DNA from: Schistocerca nitens
Taxonomy: Eukaryota > Arthropoda > Insecta > Orthoptera > Acrididae
NCBI RefSeq assembly: GCF_023898315.1
Contig: NC_064616.1
Location: 646,780,974-646,844,973, forward strand
DNA length: 64,000 nucleotides
Reading direction: 5' to 3'
Both the position numbers and the translations under genes were made by a program. Position 1 is the stretch's first letter, and each line of letters begins with the position of its first letter. This document shows positions 11,519 through 22,462 of this stretch, in pieces. The notes beneath the pieces are model-generated. The model was not told the origin of the DNA. It saw nothing but the letters and a program-made list of their open reading frames with translations, and made no database searches.

Positions 11519-11874
11519 GCACCTGTTCATAATGCACGGCCTGTGGCGGAGTGGTTACACAACAATAACACCCCTGTAATGGACTGCCCTGCACAGAATC
11601 CTGACCTGAATCCTATAGAACACCTCTGGGATGTTTTGGAACGTCGACTTTATGCCGGGCCTCACCGACCGATGCCAACACCTCTCCTCAGTGGCTGCCA
11701 TTCCCCAAGAAACCTTCCAGCACCTGATTGAACGTATGTCTGCGAGAGTGGAAGATATAATAAAGGCTAAGAGTGGGCCAACACCATATTGAATTCCAAC
11801 ATTACCGATGGACGTCGCCACGAACTTTTAAGCCATTTTCGGCCAGGTGTCCGGATACTTTTGATCACGTAGTG
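11519..11874 (+). mobile_element. Tc1-like transposon, 3' part (third segment of the mosaic)
   Basis: Encodes HNARPVAEWLHNNNTPVMD then NPDLNPIEHLWDVLERRL, the second-Asp-to-Glu part of a DD34E Tc1 transposase, and ends with the TIR GTATCCGGA-type sequence closing CACGTAGTG before TA (11875-11876). This 3' part and TIR match the family seen at 52789 and 21172-21653, not the family whose 5' TIR begins at 10556, so the two halves come from different Tc1 families. Confidence 0.85.
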
Positions 11875-11875
11875 T

Positions 11876-12205
11876 ATTTTCCCAGTATTTTGTTGGAAGA
11901 GACCAATGGTTATAGAGTAACGTAACTCCATCCACATGCCCTGGCCGTCCCATCGGTATCGACCGACCAACGGTCGTGTTATTCTCTGCCAACGGCGTCA
12001 TTAGATAGTGGAGGGGTGTGCTCTCTAGGTCGTTGTTAGTTTTCGTGACCAACTCGGTCAAGTAGCCCCTGAACTGGAATCACGAGGCTGAGTGCACCCC
12101 GTTCCAGCCTCCCACCTGGGGAAAATCCCTGGCAGTACCGGGAATCGTAACCGTATCTTGCAAACGACAGTCGGTTGTGCTGGCCTCTAAGTTATGGCGG
12201 CGGAC
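11876..12205 (-). mobile_element. SINE family F (tRNA-headed), shares body with 5S SINEs
   Basis: Read on the minus strand from about 12205: a tRNA-like head with GGTTACGATTCCCGG box B, then CTGCCAGGGATTTTCC, GGCTGGAACGGGGTGCACTC and a body that resembles the 5S-headed SINE at 38117 (blocks around AGAGAGCACACCCCTCCA, TGACGCCG and the GGTCGGTCGATACC end). It directly abuts the Tc1 end at 11874. Moderately mutated; no clear target duplication. Confidence 0.65.
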
Positions 12206-13150
12206 CTAGTTAATATAAATAGTAACATAAAATGGTTATTCTGCTTTTCACCACAATTACCTCTGTTTCTGCGAAAATATCTTCACAACAGTGAATATGA
12301 CTTGCATGCAATCACGAAAACGTAAACAAAAAAGTAACGCAGCAACCTTCAGATGATACAAAAGCACTGTGGTGTTATGCTTTCGCTGCTGGAACAGCCC
12401 AGCATAGCATCGTCGTGCCATTGTTTCACTGTATTCAGTGAACCCATACACGAGATACATATTTTTTTAATCCCTGTTGACGTACAGTAATCACTTGCGG
12501 AAGAACTGACCCGGGACAGAACCAAGAACTGCTGAATGCAAGCTTGAGGGTGAGGAGTAAAGTGGGCATTATTGTTGTCAACACAAAGTATTAGTCAACC
12601 ACAATATTACTGCACCTGAGAGTAAGGACGCTTCGGTCGGGTTATAGTGCGTTTTGACATGATACGTATTCCACGAGGATACGCTGAACCACTCGGTTGT
12701 ATATGTAGAACTGCCTTGATATGATTCACAATGCGATCCGTTTTCCTTAGTCACCACTGTACTTGTTTGTTGTAACGTCACCGCGTGTTTCCAATAACGG
12801 CCAAGGAAGGCAAAGTGCAGTAATGCCATGAGCCGGGTATGTCGTGAGTGATTGGAACTAGTATTTTGTTTGCGAACAACACACACAGCGCATACCGCCT
12901 ACATTTGCGGGTTGTGCAAATATTTCCAGGTACAAAGGTACGTGGAGATAAGAAATCAAATTAAATGCAATTGTTCTGCAAAGTATTAGATTTTTTTGTC
13001 TTATACCCTCAGTGCCAAGAAACCAGCCCTTTGTGTGGAAAAGGGACGACGAATGAGTTGTATCGGTGAAGGCGATGGGAGAGAATTTGATTGTTGTCGT
13101 TGCTGCTGCTGATATGGATCTCGCGTGAAACAATATATTCGGAAAACTGT
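12206..13150. other. Unassigned sequence
   Basis: No supported gene or repeat. Short open frames on the minus strand (12578-12886, 12858-13133) have no recognisable domain. Confidence 0.4.
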
Positions 13151-13167
13151 AATCATAGTATCTATAC

Positions 13168-13362
13168 GCCGCGCGGGATTAACCGAGCGGTCTCAGGCGC
13201 TGCAGTCATGGACTGTGCGGCTGGTCCCGGAGGAGGTTCGAGTCCTCCTTCGGGCATGGGTGTGTGTGTTTGTCCTTAGGATCGTTTAGGTTAAGTAGTG
13301 TGTAAGCTTAGGGACTGATGACCTTAGCAGTTAAGTCCCATAAGATTTCACACACATTTGAA
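13168..13362 (+). mobile_element. SINE family B (tRNA-derived)
   Basis: A distinct head (GCGCGGGATTAACCGAGCGG with box B GGTTCGAGTCC) joined to a body beginning CGGGCATGGGTGTGTGTGTT and ending CCATAAGATTTCACACACAT. Near-perfect 14-bp duplications CATAGTATCTATAC (13154-13167) and CATAGTGTCTATAC (13363-13376). Confidence 0.95.
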
Positions 13363-13376
13363 CATAGTGTCTATAC

Positions 13377-15420
13377 GAAGCATTCATCCCAAGGCCACTC
13401 TCAGAGGAATATATCGTACTAACGAAAATCGGTTCAGTTTTTAAATGCATTGTGAGACACTGTTGGACCCCTAAACTCACAGGTTAGTTGCTGTGTCACG
13501 TCTAAACGTTGTTTCCTTTTAACTGGAAGTAATGGCGGAATGTTTGTCTCGTGTGCATTTAAATCAAAGGATACGGAGCGCTAGGTCAGGTGGACAACGA
13601 TGTGGGAAGTAGCCGTGTGTGGATTAGCAAAGAAAGCATCCCAGCATTCGGTTCGAGTGAGTTAGGCAAACCAAAAAAAAATTTTACTTTAGAACACCCT
13701 AATGGGACGTTAATTCCCGCATCTCTACTACAGAAGTCCTTCCTCTGAGCCACTACGCCACCAAACACAAGTTTCCATCAGCACATCTGGTCACGTTATT
13801 GCTGATGCCAGAATCTGGGCGCCCCAACGCTTTGACAGGCAGCTACTGCTCTGTGTTTCAGGAAAATGCCTGCCTTAACGGTAGAATAATGTTGAGGTAC
13901 AACAGCAGGAAACTTCTGCCTGATGTACTTGGTCGGGGCTACACCTAACTCAGCCGGGAAGGTATTGTTATAATGAGGTCCTGACCTGCCCATCTATTAT
14001 CCAGCGAACTTGTCCATGAAACGCGCCCGTGTTACAGAGAAGGAGACAGCGTGCAACCACCCGACAACATATTTCGCTTGGGTAATCTTGGGGAAAGCAT
14101 ACAACCTAGTACGGACAAGATCAGCTAATTTTTTAGAAAAATGAAGTAATAATCGCTAGCTAGAATAATGAAGTGGAACATGGTTCCGAAAATAAACTAA
14201 AAAAACAATTTGCAATAACCGTTATGCATTGACAGAACGGCATTTATAAAGAAGACAATCTGCCTTCTGACATAGACCACATGCTTCCACCATTTGAAGA
14301 TTCGTACTGTGAAAGGCTGCTTAACTAAATCAGAGTACTTTAGTGAAAACTTTAGCGCCATTTACAAATTTTTAAGCACGCGACATGGGACGATGAAGAC
14401 GTCAAGACAATGAAAAAAAAAGGGTTGAACTTTAATGTTCCGTCGACACTTTGACGTTTTTGGATATTAGAGTATGTCGAACTAGTCAACAATGGAGAAC
14501 GAATAAGTCACTGTGTTATTGAAGGCCCTAACTGGAGATGCTGAAAATCTAAACCTGGGCGGGTACTCCAGAATATGTTTAGTGTGGTGACGTTCCCAGT
14601 CATATAAGAAAAATTGTTTAAATCTGATTTCGGATGCACACTGCGTATGTATGTGGATCTAATGTAGGAGGAATTTTTGCTAAAGACAATTTCAATAGCA
14701 GCTAGTGCCAACAGTCTCAGTCTTAATTGATAGCTTTCAGTTTCTCATCAAAGCTAAATGTTGCAGAAAATTCAGATCCAACCAAAAAGCTTTTCCCTAG
14801 AAAATGATTAATGGACTAGAAAAATGACAGGAAAAAAGTAGCAAACTGAGACTTTCCTCCAAGGAAATTAAAACTAAACAGGTACATAGTACACACCGCT
14901 AGTATGTATTTATCAAATCGATGGACTCCTGACTTTCTAGCTGCTGGCCCAAGTCAGTGGAAGCACCAGATGAGCAATGAGCGCCAGATATTGTCATCTA
15001 GCCTATACTTGCATGTCACGAAGTTTTGCATGCCCAGGGGACCGCAGCATCACCTACCACTCTTTGCGTACACTAAGCATTGTTATCATTTGGCAGAAAC
15101 CTATATTCAGAGTGTGCTTAGGTTAAGATTGAAACAGGAATGGGACGTTCATTCTCTTGGGATACTGACCTGCTTTTCGCTTCAGTCACTTCAGCTGATA
15201 TTAATGCAGTTCCGTAGACTATATTGGGAGGGGGCGGGTTTCAACAGGCAACATGGCTATTCGTTTACAGCATGTAATCTCTTGAAAAATGACCACAGCA
15301 GCTAGCAGATGTTGACCTTGCGATTGGCGGTCAATGCTGCAGTATGGTAAACAAGGCACCTCGCCGACAGCAAGGACGACATCATCTGGAGGTTGAAGCT
15401 CTTCTGTCCGAGTTTCCTGT
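13377..15420. other. Unassigned 2-kb stretch
   Basis: No supported gene. A 133-codon plus-strand frame at 14904-15305 has no recognisable domain. Near 13700-13760 the minus strand has a faint tRNA-like run (GGTGGCGTAGTGGCTCAGAG), too weak to call. Confidence 0.4.
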
Positions 15421-15848
15421 ACCAACAGATTTGTTTTTGGATAGGGTCCGCCTTGAGCAAAAGACAATTTTGTCTTTCCTTTTATTTCCCATACAAGTCT
15501 CACTGAAGTTACAGCATTAGAAGTAGACTTGTATTATTTTACTATTAAAAAGGAAAAATGCCCTTTACTATTTGTACACACATAAAGTGGAGTTTTGAGA
15601 CAGTATTTATAAATTTGAAACATAGACAAAGTTTTGCATATATACCTTATTGCCACAAGCTGTAGTTTTCCTGCGTTTGCACGTTTTCTCTATAGTGCTT
15701 GTTTTCTTTCACAGTCTTTCATCTGCAACCATATATAAAACTTGTTCACTTAGAAATATTACGAATAGGTATATTGTGGTTAGGCGTAGTAGTGTGTGTG
15801 TGTGTGTGTTAAGTTTTTTATTTACTGGTTTATTTATTTTTATATCTA

Positions 15849-16020
<172 letters not shown>

Positions 16021-16299
16021 CTCCACCAAGAATTCGTTAATATCAGATCCAACCATAACAATATCATTCATAAAATTTCGAGGTGAATAACTTCTCTACA
16101 CTAAGTTCCATATATGGTTGCAGAAGACAGACTGTGAAAGCAACCAAGCACTATAAAAAACATAAAAACCCAGGAAAACCACAGCATGTGGTAACAAGAT
16201 ATGTGTTTCAAATTTGTATACAATGCCTTAAAAACTTCAGTTTATATGTGTACTAACAGTAAACAGCATTTTTCCTTTTTGGTAGTGAGAAAATGAAAG

Positions 16300-16339
16300 C
16301 CCACTGATGACGCTGTAGCGTCAGCGAAACGTGTATGGG
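16300..16339 (+). ncRNA. Hammerhead-ribozyme-like motif B
   Basis: CCCA (16300-16303), CTGATGA (16304-16310), one C, stem II GCTG/CAGC (16312-16315 with 16322-16325, 6-nt loop), GAAA (16326-16329), CGTGTA (16330-16335), TGGG (16336-16339). CCCA pairs fully with TGGG as stem I, and the linker ends GUA. The layout and spacing equal motif A although stem I and II sequences differ, which is what conserved folding would leave. The very short stem III and the extra base before stem II are caveats. Confidence 0.5.
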
Positions 16340-16599
16340 AAATACAAGAAAAGGCAAAACTGTGTTTTGATCAAGGTAGTTCCCCTCCAAAAACAAATCT
16401 AGGACGACTTCGCTTAGGTTGTGAAGCGTACATAACAACTAAATTCCACACAAGGTGTGAATTCATACATGGTAATCACAGTGCCCTGACCCGAGTAAAA
16501 TGAACTTTAGCAGTGCGAACAGCGCGGGACGAAGCTGTGCAACGGAACAAAACTATATTAGTTAACAGTAAGAAAAACGGTGTGGATCGCAAATAACAC

Positions 16600-17112
16600 C
16601 ACAAGGTTTATTTACGCGTTTCGCACGTTTGATGGATTTTCAAAATTTGTTTGGAAACTGCGGGTAATGCACGAGTCATAGATTACCAAAATTTTGGTAT
16701 GCTACTTGGATGAAGGTATGCAACAACGCTAACTTAGGGCCACACTTAAAATCTTGAAACATAAATACTGCAACAGAAATTGTAGCAATCGTGAATATGT
16801 AACATACGCGCAAGCTACGTAAGACCGACGTCAGTATTACATAGCGTATGCGTATGTTGTTATGTATTCACGACTACTGCAATCTGTATTGTGACGTCAT
16901 TCTTACGTAGCGTGCGCATGTTATGTATTCACCACTGCTGCAAATTGTTTTGTAATATGTATGTTTCAAGATTATAAGTGTGGCTCTATCTTAGCATTGC
17001 TGCAGGCATACCAAGATTTCGACTATTTATGACTAATGCGTTATCTACAGTTTCCAAACAAGTTCTGAAGGTGCCTCAAAAAGGTGAAACGCTGTCACTT
17101 GTAACTTAGAGT
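16600..17112. mobile_element. Fold-back element C with hammerhead-like ends
   Basis: The two halves are imperfect inverted copies: TTTGTTTGGAAACTG (16646-16660) answers CAGTTTCCAAACAAG (17048-17062), CCACACTTAAAATCTTGAAAC (16741 on) answers its complement near 16960-16985, and GCGCAAGCTACGTAAG answers CTTACGTAGCGTGCGC. The right end holds a hammerhead-like motif (17058-17102); the left end retains GCGAAACGCGTA on the minus strand but has lost stem II. It begins about 200 bp from element B, so the two may have moved or been joined together. No coding capacity. Confidence 0.8.
17058..17102 (+). ncRNA. Hammerhead-like motif C
   Basis: ACAAGT (17058-17063) pairs with ACTTGT (17097-17102), a 6-bp stem I with one bulged T. 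Between them: CTGAAGG (last core A replaced by G), one T, stem GCCT/AGGT with CAAAA loop, GAAA (17086-17089) and CGCTGTC ending GUC. The core substitution should abolish cleavage; the retained pairing argues for descent from a functional motif. Confidence 0.4.
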
Positions 17113-17239
17113 GTTTTCCTTACCGAAAATATATCAGTAAGGTTGCTGCACCTTAGCGATGGAGTGGGAGGATTTATAGGTATTAATTTTGTGGCACTAA
17201 AATACTACGAGATACAAAACTTTCGTCTACACCCACATC

Positions 17240-18085
17240 TAAATGATTACTCTGCAATTCACAATTAAGTGCCCGGCAGATGGTTCGTAGAACCATCTTC
17301 ACGCTATTTCTCTACTGTTCTTCTCTCCAACAGCGCACGGAATAAACGAACACTCATTTTTTTTGTTCTACTGGTTTTTGTTTATTCCAAACCAGATTAC
17401 GGCTTATAAGACCATAGTGTAACAAGCCGAAAAGTAGTCTGAAGTAAACAAAAATGAGTAGAACAAAAACAGTGAACTTGTTATTCAACCTTTAACATAG
17501 AATTGTTTTACCAAGAAGTAATGGAAGAACTAATAAATAATAACACATTAAAATCTTCCGTGCGAGTTCTGATTTCTGCTATTTTTTTATGATGATCGTT
17601 TCTCCCCATGTAGGTGGACGCCAACAAAATATTTTCACACACTGAGGAGAAAGATGATGAATGATGATCTTGCCTCACTGAAAAACGCTTTTGTTTTAAT
17701 GAATGCCACCCAAATTCGCATATCGTATCCGTAGCACACTCTACCATATTTCGAGATAATACAAATCGAGCTGCACTACTTCGAAATTTTTCGATGTCCG
17801 TTAATGCTATCTAATGCGGATCCCATATCGCACAGCAATACTTCAGAAGAGGGCGGAAAGACGTAGCGTGGGCAGTTTCTTTACTAGACTTGTTGCGTTT
17901 TCTAAGCGTTCTGCCAATAAATCGCAGTCTCTGGTTTGCTTTCTCCACAACATTACCTATGTGATTGCTCCAATTCACGTTATTCGTAACTGTAATGTCT
18001 AAGTGTTTGGTTGAATTTACAGCCTTTAAATTTGTGTCATTCATCGTGTATGAAACATTCTCGGTTTTCTTGCCACATTAAGTCA
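17240..18085 (-). mobile_element. CR1-like LINE, RT C-terminus and 3' UTR
   Basis: Minus-strand translation 18044-17811 gives STKHLDITVTNNVNWSNHI, ANQRLRFIGRTL and PLLKYCCAIWDPH, the standard segment after the RT palm in CR1-like elements. The rest is 3' UTR, with conserved stretches (TCTGATTTCTGCTATTTT, GAATGCCACCCAAATTCGCA) also present at 51120-51300. The 3' UTR is split by a foreign insert at about 17355-17546. 5'-truncated and decayed. Confidence 0.8.
17355..17546. mobile_element. Small fold-back insert in the LINE 3' UTR
   Basis: An imperfect inverted repeat: TTTTTGTTCTACTGGTTTTT at the left answers AAATGAGTAGAACAAAAAC at about 17452-17470. The LINE sequence resumes after the insert (CGAACACT before, TAAAATCTTCCGTGCGAG after), and AACAC occurs at both junctions, a possible short duplication. 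No coding sequence. Possibly a MITE. Confidence 0.5.
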
Positions 18086-18520
18086 GGGTAAATCAGCTGC
18101 CTGTCATGGCTCTTAACGAAGACGATGGAGGTGATCGTCGAACGCTTGAGGTTTTATTCAAGTTTAAAGCAGCAAGAAAACGGAGAATGTTTGATACAAA
18201 ATTGTCCATGTTGGAAACGTTCTGCGCGAACAAATGGTATCACGGTTGCGGGCTCTTTTTCAAGTCCAGTACCGTCATACGCTATAGTCTGAATCAATCC
18301 CATGATCTTCCATGAGCGCCGGAAACGGCGTATGAATCCCAGAACGCTGCTTTGGGAAAGGCAGCAGTGGAGTTTGTTCGCCATTGTCTCTCTCTCAACT
18401 TTTAAGTCTTTAGTGAGTATCTGTAACATGTAGATAACTATGATGAGTCTTTCGTGTTGGGGTTGCTATTGACGGATTGGAAATATTGGAAGGGAGATAA
18501 ATGAAACCTGTAACTCTCGA
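18086..18520. other. Unassigned sequence
   Basis: No gene or repeat identified. A 91-codon minus-strand frame (18154-18429) has no recognisable domain. Confidence 0.35.
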
Positions 18521-18524
18521 ATAG

Positions 18525-18960
18525 CACCGAATGAGATGGCACAGTGCGAAGACAACAGACCGCTATTTGGATAGACGGCGGTTCTATTTCAAATGGTTCA
18601 AATGGCTCTGAGCACTATGGGACTTAACATCTGAGGTCATCAGTCCCCTAGAACTTAGAACTACTTAAACCTAACTAACCTAAGGACATCACACACATCC
18701 ATGCCAGAGGCAGGATTCGAACCTGCGACCGTAGCGTCGCGCGGTTCCAGACTGAAGCGCCTAGAACCGCTCGGCCACACCGGCCGGCTGCGGTTCTATT
18801 TCCCGTCCAGCTATACAGGTGTACGTTTTCCACGACTTCTCTGAAGTGTTGAAGACAATTTCTGAGGTGGTTACTTTGCAAACGACACCACTAATGTCTC
18901 TCTCCCATCCTCCCGCATTCAGAGATTGTGTTCCGTCTCTAACGTCCTCTGCGTCGACTG
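18525..18960 (+). mobile_element. Decayed SINE family D split by a SINE A
   Basis: Head remnant GAATGAGATGGCACAGTG (18529-18546) and GGCGGTTCTATTTCCCGTC resume on either side of the inserted SINE at 18591-18789. The downstream part keeps the tail region CTCTCCCATCCTCCC. Older than its guest. Confidence 0.6.
18591..18789 (-). mobile_element. SINE family A nested in SINE D
   Basis: Full-length minus-strand copy from the tail AAATGGTTCAAATGGCTCTG to the head CGGCCACACCGGCCGG. An exact 13-bp duplication GCGGTTCTATTTC at 18578-18590 and 18790-18802 shows insertion into the older SINE. Confidence 0.95.
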
Positions 18961-19577
18961 AACCTTAAACCGTAATCTTCCTTTCCTTTAATACCACCAA
19001 GGGGACCGACGAGATTGGCGGCCCCATGTGCCGGATGGAATACTGTCAACCAAGCCATACATCCGGACATGACGCGACACCGTGGAGAGGTCTCGAACTG
19101 ACAGGCGATTTGATAATCAAGACACCTGGGTGTCTTCGTATACACTTTCTCAATTGACACTGCAAAGCTCCAGGTACTGAGTTAGCGAAATAAGTAAAAT
19201 TTCAGTTTCTTAGTGATGAAGTAAACATGGTATCCTGAACACTGTAGTAAGCATTTGTGGGAGCAGAAGTTGGCAATTACCGTAACACTCCTTACTTGGC
19301 GAAAAATGAAACGGCAGTGATCATGGCATCCACAGGTTCACCTCTTATTAAGGTTAGCTTGTGAGTGCAGGTAACGAACCAGACCTGCACTGAATCCATA
19401 GGCAAGACAAGACTCGCATTTAAGATGAGAAGGGTTCAAATCAAAGTCCAGCTGCACTTGATGGCGGTTATATAAGTTAATAAAACGGAAAGAAACATAC
19501 GAACCTTAAAGTAAAGTAAACTACATCATTAGTAAATACGTTTTTTCTGCTTCGTTATTTGCCTCTGATGAATTTCC
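18961..19577. other. Unassigned sequence
   Basis: Around 19380-19450 there is a faint SINE-like stretch (GAGAAGGGTTCAAATCAAAG). Otherwise nothing recognisable. Confidence 0.3.
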
Positions 19578-19589
19578 TTTACAGTCAGT

Positions 19590-19776
19590 GGCTCTGAGCA
19601 CTATGCGACTAAACTTCTGAGGTCATCAGTCGCCTAGAACTTAGAACTAAGTAGACCTAACTAACCTAAGGACATCACACACATCCATGCCCGAGGCAGG
19701 ATTCGAACCTGCGACCGTAGCGGTCACGCGGTTCCAGACTGAAGCGCCGTTAACCGCACGGCCACACCGGCCGGCT
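19590..19776 (-). mobile_element. SINE family A, full length
   Basis: Minus-strand copy with intact box B (GGATTCGAACC in complement) and box A. The exact 12-bp duplication TTTACAGTCAGT is at 19578-19589 and 19777-19788. Confidence 0.95.
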
Positions 19777-19939
19777 TTTACAGTCAGTTCCACAAGAAAG
19801 TGTACGGCGTGATTTTAAATGTAACATCCGCAGCGACATTTCTGGCAGTATTGTCGAATCTGCGCTTTTGCACAGTGTATAGATAAACAGTGTGAGAGTT
19901 GAATGTTTTGGCTATTTGCACTGATTTACGGCCAACTTA

Positions 19940-20330
19940 AACGCTGAAAAAAATGTGCAGTATTTATCAAAAATGCCTTTTGAGGTCCGTTAAGAAGCTA
20001 TTTGGTTCGAACGAGGCAAACGGGGTGCTTCAGGAGGATAATGATCCGGAACATCGCAGCAATCTCTGTACAGCGTGGAAACAAGACAATGGGGTGTCCA
20101 CAATGGATTGGCCTGCAATGTCTCCGGATGCAAATCCGAACGGAATTGTTTCGTCCTACATTAAGATGAAGCTTAAAGGAAAGTGAAAATATACTTTGAA
20201 GCAGCTGCCATATAAAATCAGGACGATATGGAGATCGTTGCTGAGAGAATATGCAGAAAATCTCGTGAAAAGCATGCCAAAAAGGTGCCAAGTTATAATC
20301 GATCATGGCAGCGATTGGATTAACTATTAG
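19940..20330 (+). pseudogene. Tc1-like transposase, C-terminal remnant
   Basis: Encodes VLQEDNDPEHRSNLC (second catalytic Asp in a QQDNDPKH-like motif), then STMDWPAMSPDANPNGIV, where the Glu of the family's DLNPIEN is lost, and after a stop ENLVKSMPKRCQVIIDHGSD, the usual Tc1 C terminus. The 5' part and both TIRs are missing or unrecognisable. Dead. Confidence 0.8.
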
Positions 20331-20371
20331 GTAATTGTGCCATTAGTCATACTATGTATTTTCATGTGAAC

Positions 20372-21171
20372 ATACACAGACATCAAAAAAGTTTCGTTTC
20401 ACCCCGGTTCCCAGAACTCCTGAAGATAGACGTTGACTCTAGATGTATCACACACACACACAGTCCCACTGGCTGTTCAGAGATGTCACTAAACCCGCCC
20501 AAACATGTAAACAACCATGCATGAGCAGCACCTATTACACGGAGGGGTCCGACAGCCAAACAGTTCCAGTCATTCCACCAGAAAGAAGGTACACGGCTCG
20601 TGTTGTCTGTAATTCAACCATGCCTAGACCATCAATACCACGGTTCGATCGCATCCGTATTGTTACTTTGTGGCAGGAAGGGCTCTCAACAAGGGAAGTG
20701 TCCAGGCGTCTCAGAGTGAACCAAAGCGACGTTGTTCGGACATGGAGGAGATACAGAGAGACAGGAACTGTCGGTGACATGCCTCGCTCAGGCCGCCCAA
20801 GGGCTACTACTACAGTGGATGACCGCCTACGGATTATGGCTCGGAGCAACCTTGACAGCAATGCCGCAGTGTTGAATAATGCTTTTCTTGCAGCCACGGG
20901 ACGTGTGCACAATAGGCTGCATGATGCGCAACTTTACTCCCAACGTCCATGGCGAGGTCCATCTGTGCAACCACGACACCATGCAGCGCGGTACAGATAG
21001 GCGCAACAACAAGCCGAATGGACGGCTCAGGATTGGCATTACATTCTCTTCATCGATGAGTGTCGCATATTCCTTCAACGAGACAATCGTCGTAGACGAA
21101 TTTGGAGGCAACCCGGTCATGCTGAACGGCTTAGACACACTGTCCAGCGAGTGCAGCAACTTGGAGGTTCC
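20372..21171 (+). mobile_element. Tc1-like transposon, 3'-truncated
   Basis: The TIR starts after TA near 20372 (CACAGACATCAAAAAAGTTT). The start codon at 20620 begins an N-terminal region with two HTH motifs: PRFDRIRIVTLWQEGLSTRE, then SRRLRVNQSDVVRTWRRY and a basic GDMPRSGRPRATTT linker. After a frame change near 20870-20900, IDECRIFLQRDNRRRR at about 21048-21095 holds the first catalytic Asp. It stops at about 21171, just after GGAGGTTCCC, where an inverted piece of another Tc1 family begins. The second Asp and Glu are missing. Confidence 0.8.
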
Positions 21172-21653
21172 CTTCCACTTCAGTGTCACATCGAAAACAA
21201 TGGAGCTAGAGAGGTTTAGGAGTGTGGAAATCTCGCGTACAGACGTATGACAGAAGTGACACCAAATCACCTAACCACGTTCGAAGTCCGTGAGTTCCGT
21301 GGAGCGCCCTATTCTGCTCTCTCACGATGTCTAATGACTACTGATGTCTCTGATATGGAGTACTTGGCAGTAGGTGGCAGTACAATGCACCTAATATGAA
21401 AAACGTATGTTTTTGGGGATGTTCAAATGGTTCAAAGGGCTCTGTGGGACTTAACATCTGAGGTAATCATTCCCCTAGAACTTAGGTTAGTTAGGTTTAA
21501 ATAGTTCTAAGGTCATCACACACATCAATGCCCGAGGCAGGATTCGAACCTGCGACCGTGTCGGTCGCGCAGTTCCATACTGAAGCGCCTAGAACTGCTC
21601 GGCCACAGTGGCCGGTTTTGGGCGTGTCCGGATTCTTTTGATCACATAGTGTA
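21172..21653 (-). mobile_element. Tc1-like transposon, 5' end only, inverted, with SINE insert
   Basis: Minus-strand 5' end of the family also seen at 52789: outer TIR CACTATGTGATCAAAAG with TA outside, GGACACGCCC, then after the SINE CCCAAAAACATACGTTTTTC. The coding start follows with SVREISTLLNLSS-like HTH sequence (about 21235-21195). Joined tail-in to the other Tc1 at 21171. Non-functional. Confidence 0.8.
21419..21615 (-). mobile_element. SINE family A with an internal microinversion
   Basis: Minus-strand SINE inside a Tc1, with a short target duplication TTTTGGG (21411-21417 and 21616-21622). Within it, 21486-21506 reads in the opposite orientation to every other copy here: GTTAGTTAGGTTTAAATAGTT instead of its complement, exactly between CTTAG (21481-21485) and CTAAG (21507-21511). 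Confidence 0.9.
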
Positions 21654-22038
21654 TCTCTGAACAACCTCCGAAATTCAGTCTGTTGGGTTCGGGTTCACAG
21701 TCTTAACGACCGCTTGTTTGCATTACAGAGCTGCTAATGTAAGTGCGGCCGAAGGTACCCCCGCGGAAGAATTTCGCTCACATGTAACGAATTTGCCGTT
21801 TTCGCCGGTGTCAGGACCGTAATGTGTTTGGGGACGTCACCTTCACAAGGGCATTACGGTGAACTGCTCACGGACGTGTAGGTCAGCGGGGTCGCGCCGC
21901 TGCGCAGGCCGGACTTCCTGCTTAGCGGCCCTACACCGCAGCGATGCTCCTGCCTACGCCCACGCCCCCAGCCTTTCTCTCCTCCTCACCCTACCACCCT
22001 CTCACGCCCCCGCTTCCTCTTCCCACTCCCACTCCCTC

Positions 22039-22089
<51 letters not shown>

Positions 22090-22410
22090 CCGGGCGTATT
22101 CCGCAAAAGAATCCAACATTCGAAACGATTTCCTTTTGCAAGAAGCTTTTCAGCACGCACTTACAGCCTCACAGTTACCGTAACGATAATTATCTGAAAG
22201 CACAGACGTGTTGTCTCCGCTGGTTGATTTCGTAATTTTTCCGTACTCCGTGAAAATCATTTACAGCGTATAAAAACACTGTTGTTCATGATGATCCCCT
22301 GGACGTTACAAAAGTCGGGAAATGTTGCTTAATAGGGTGTTTGATCACCACAGATGACGATGCATGCTGTGCAACGTCCTCCCATGCTCACCAAAAGATT
22401 GATAAGGGAA
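21654..22410. other. Unassigned sequence with (TC)n
   Basis: No recognised gene. Contains a (TC)n microsatellite at about 22043-22086, which creates overlapping Ser/Leu-rich frames (21859-22197 and 21944-22183) that I do not regard as genes. Confidence 0.5.
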
Positions 22411-22462
22411 ATGTTAAAAAATATATCGGCTCAACCACTTGTTTATAGTGTAAAACACTAAG

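Noticed and set aside
14904..15305. 133-codon plus-strand frame as a host gene
   Set aside because: No domain recognised, and its end overlaps another frame on the other strand of equal length.
21859..22197. Ser/Leu-rich frames that could look like signal peptides or membrane segments
   Set aside because: Produced by a (TC)n tract; unrelated sequence on both sides.
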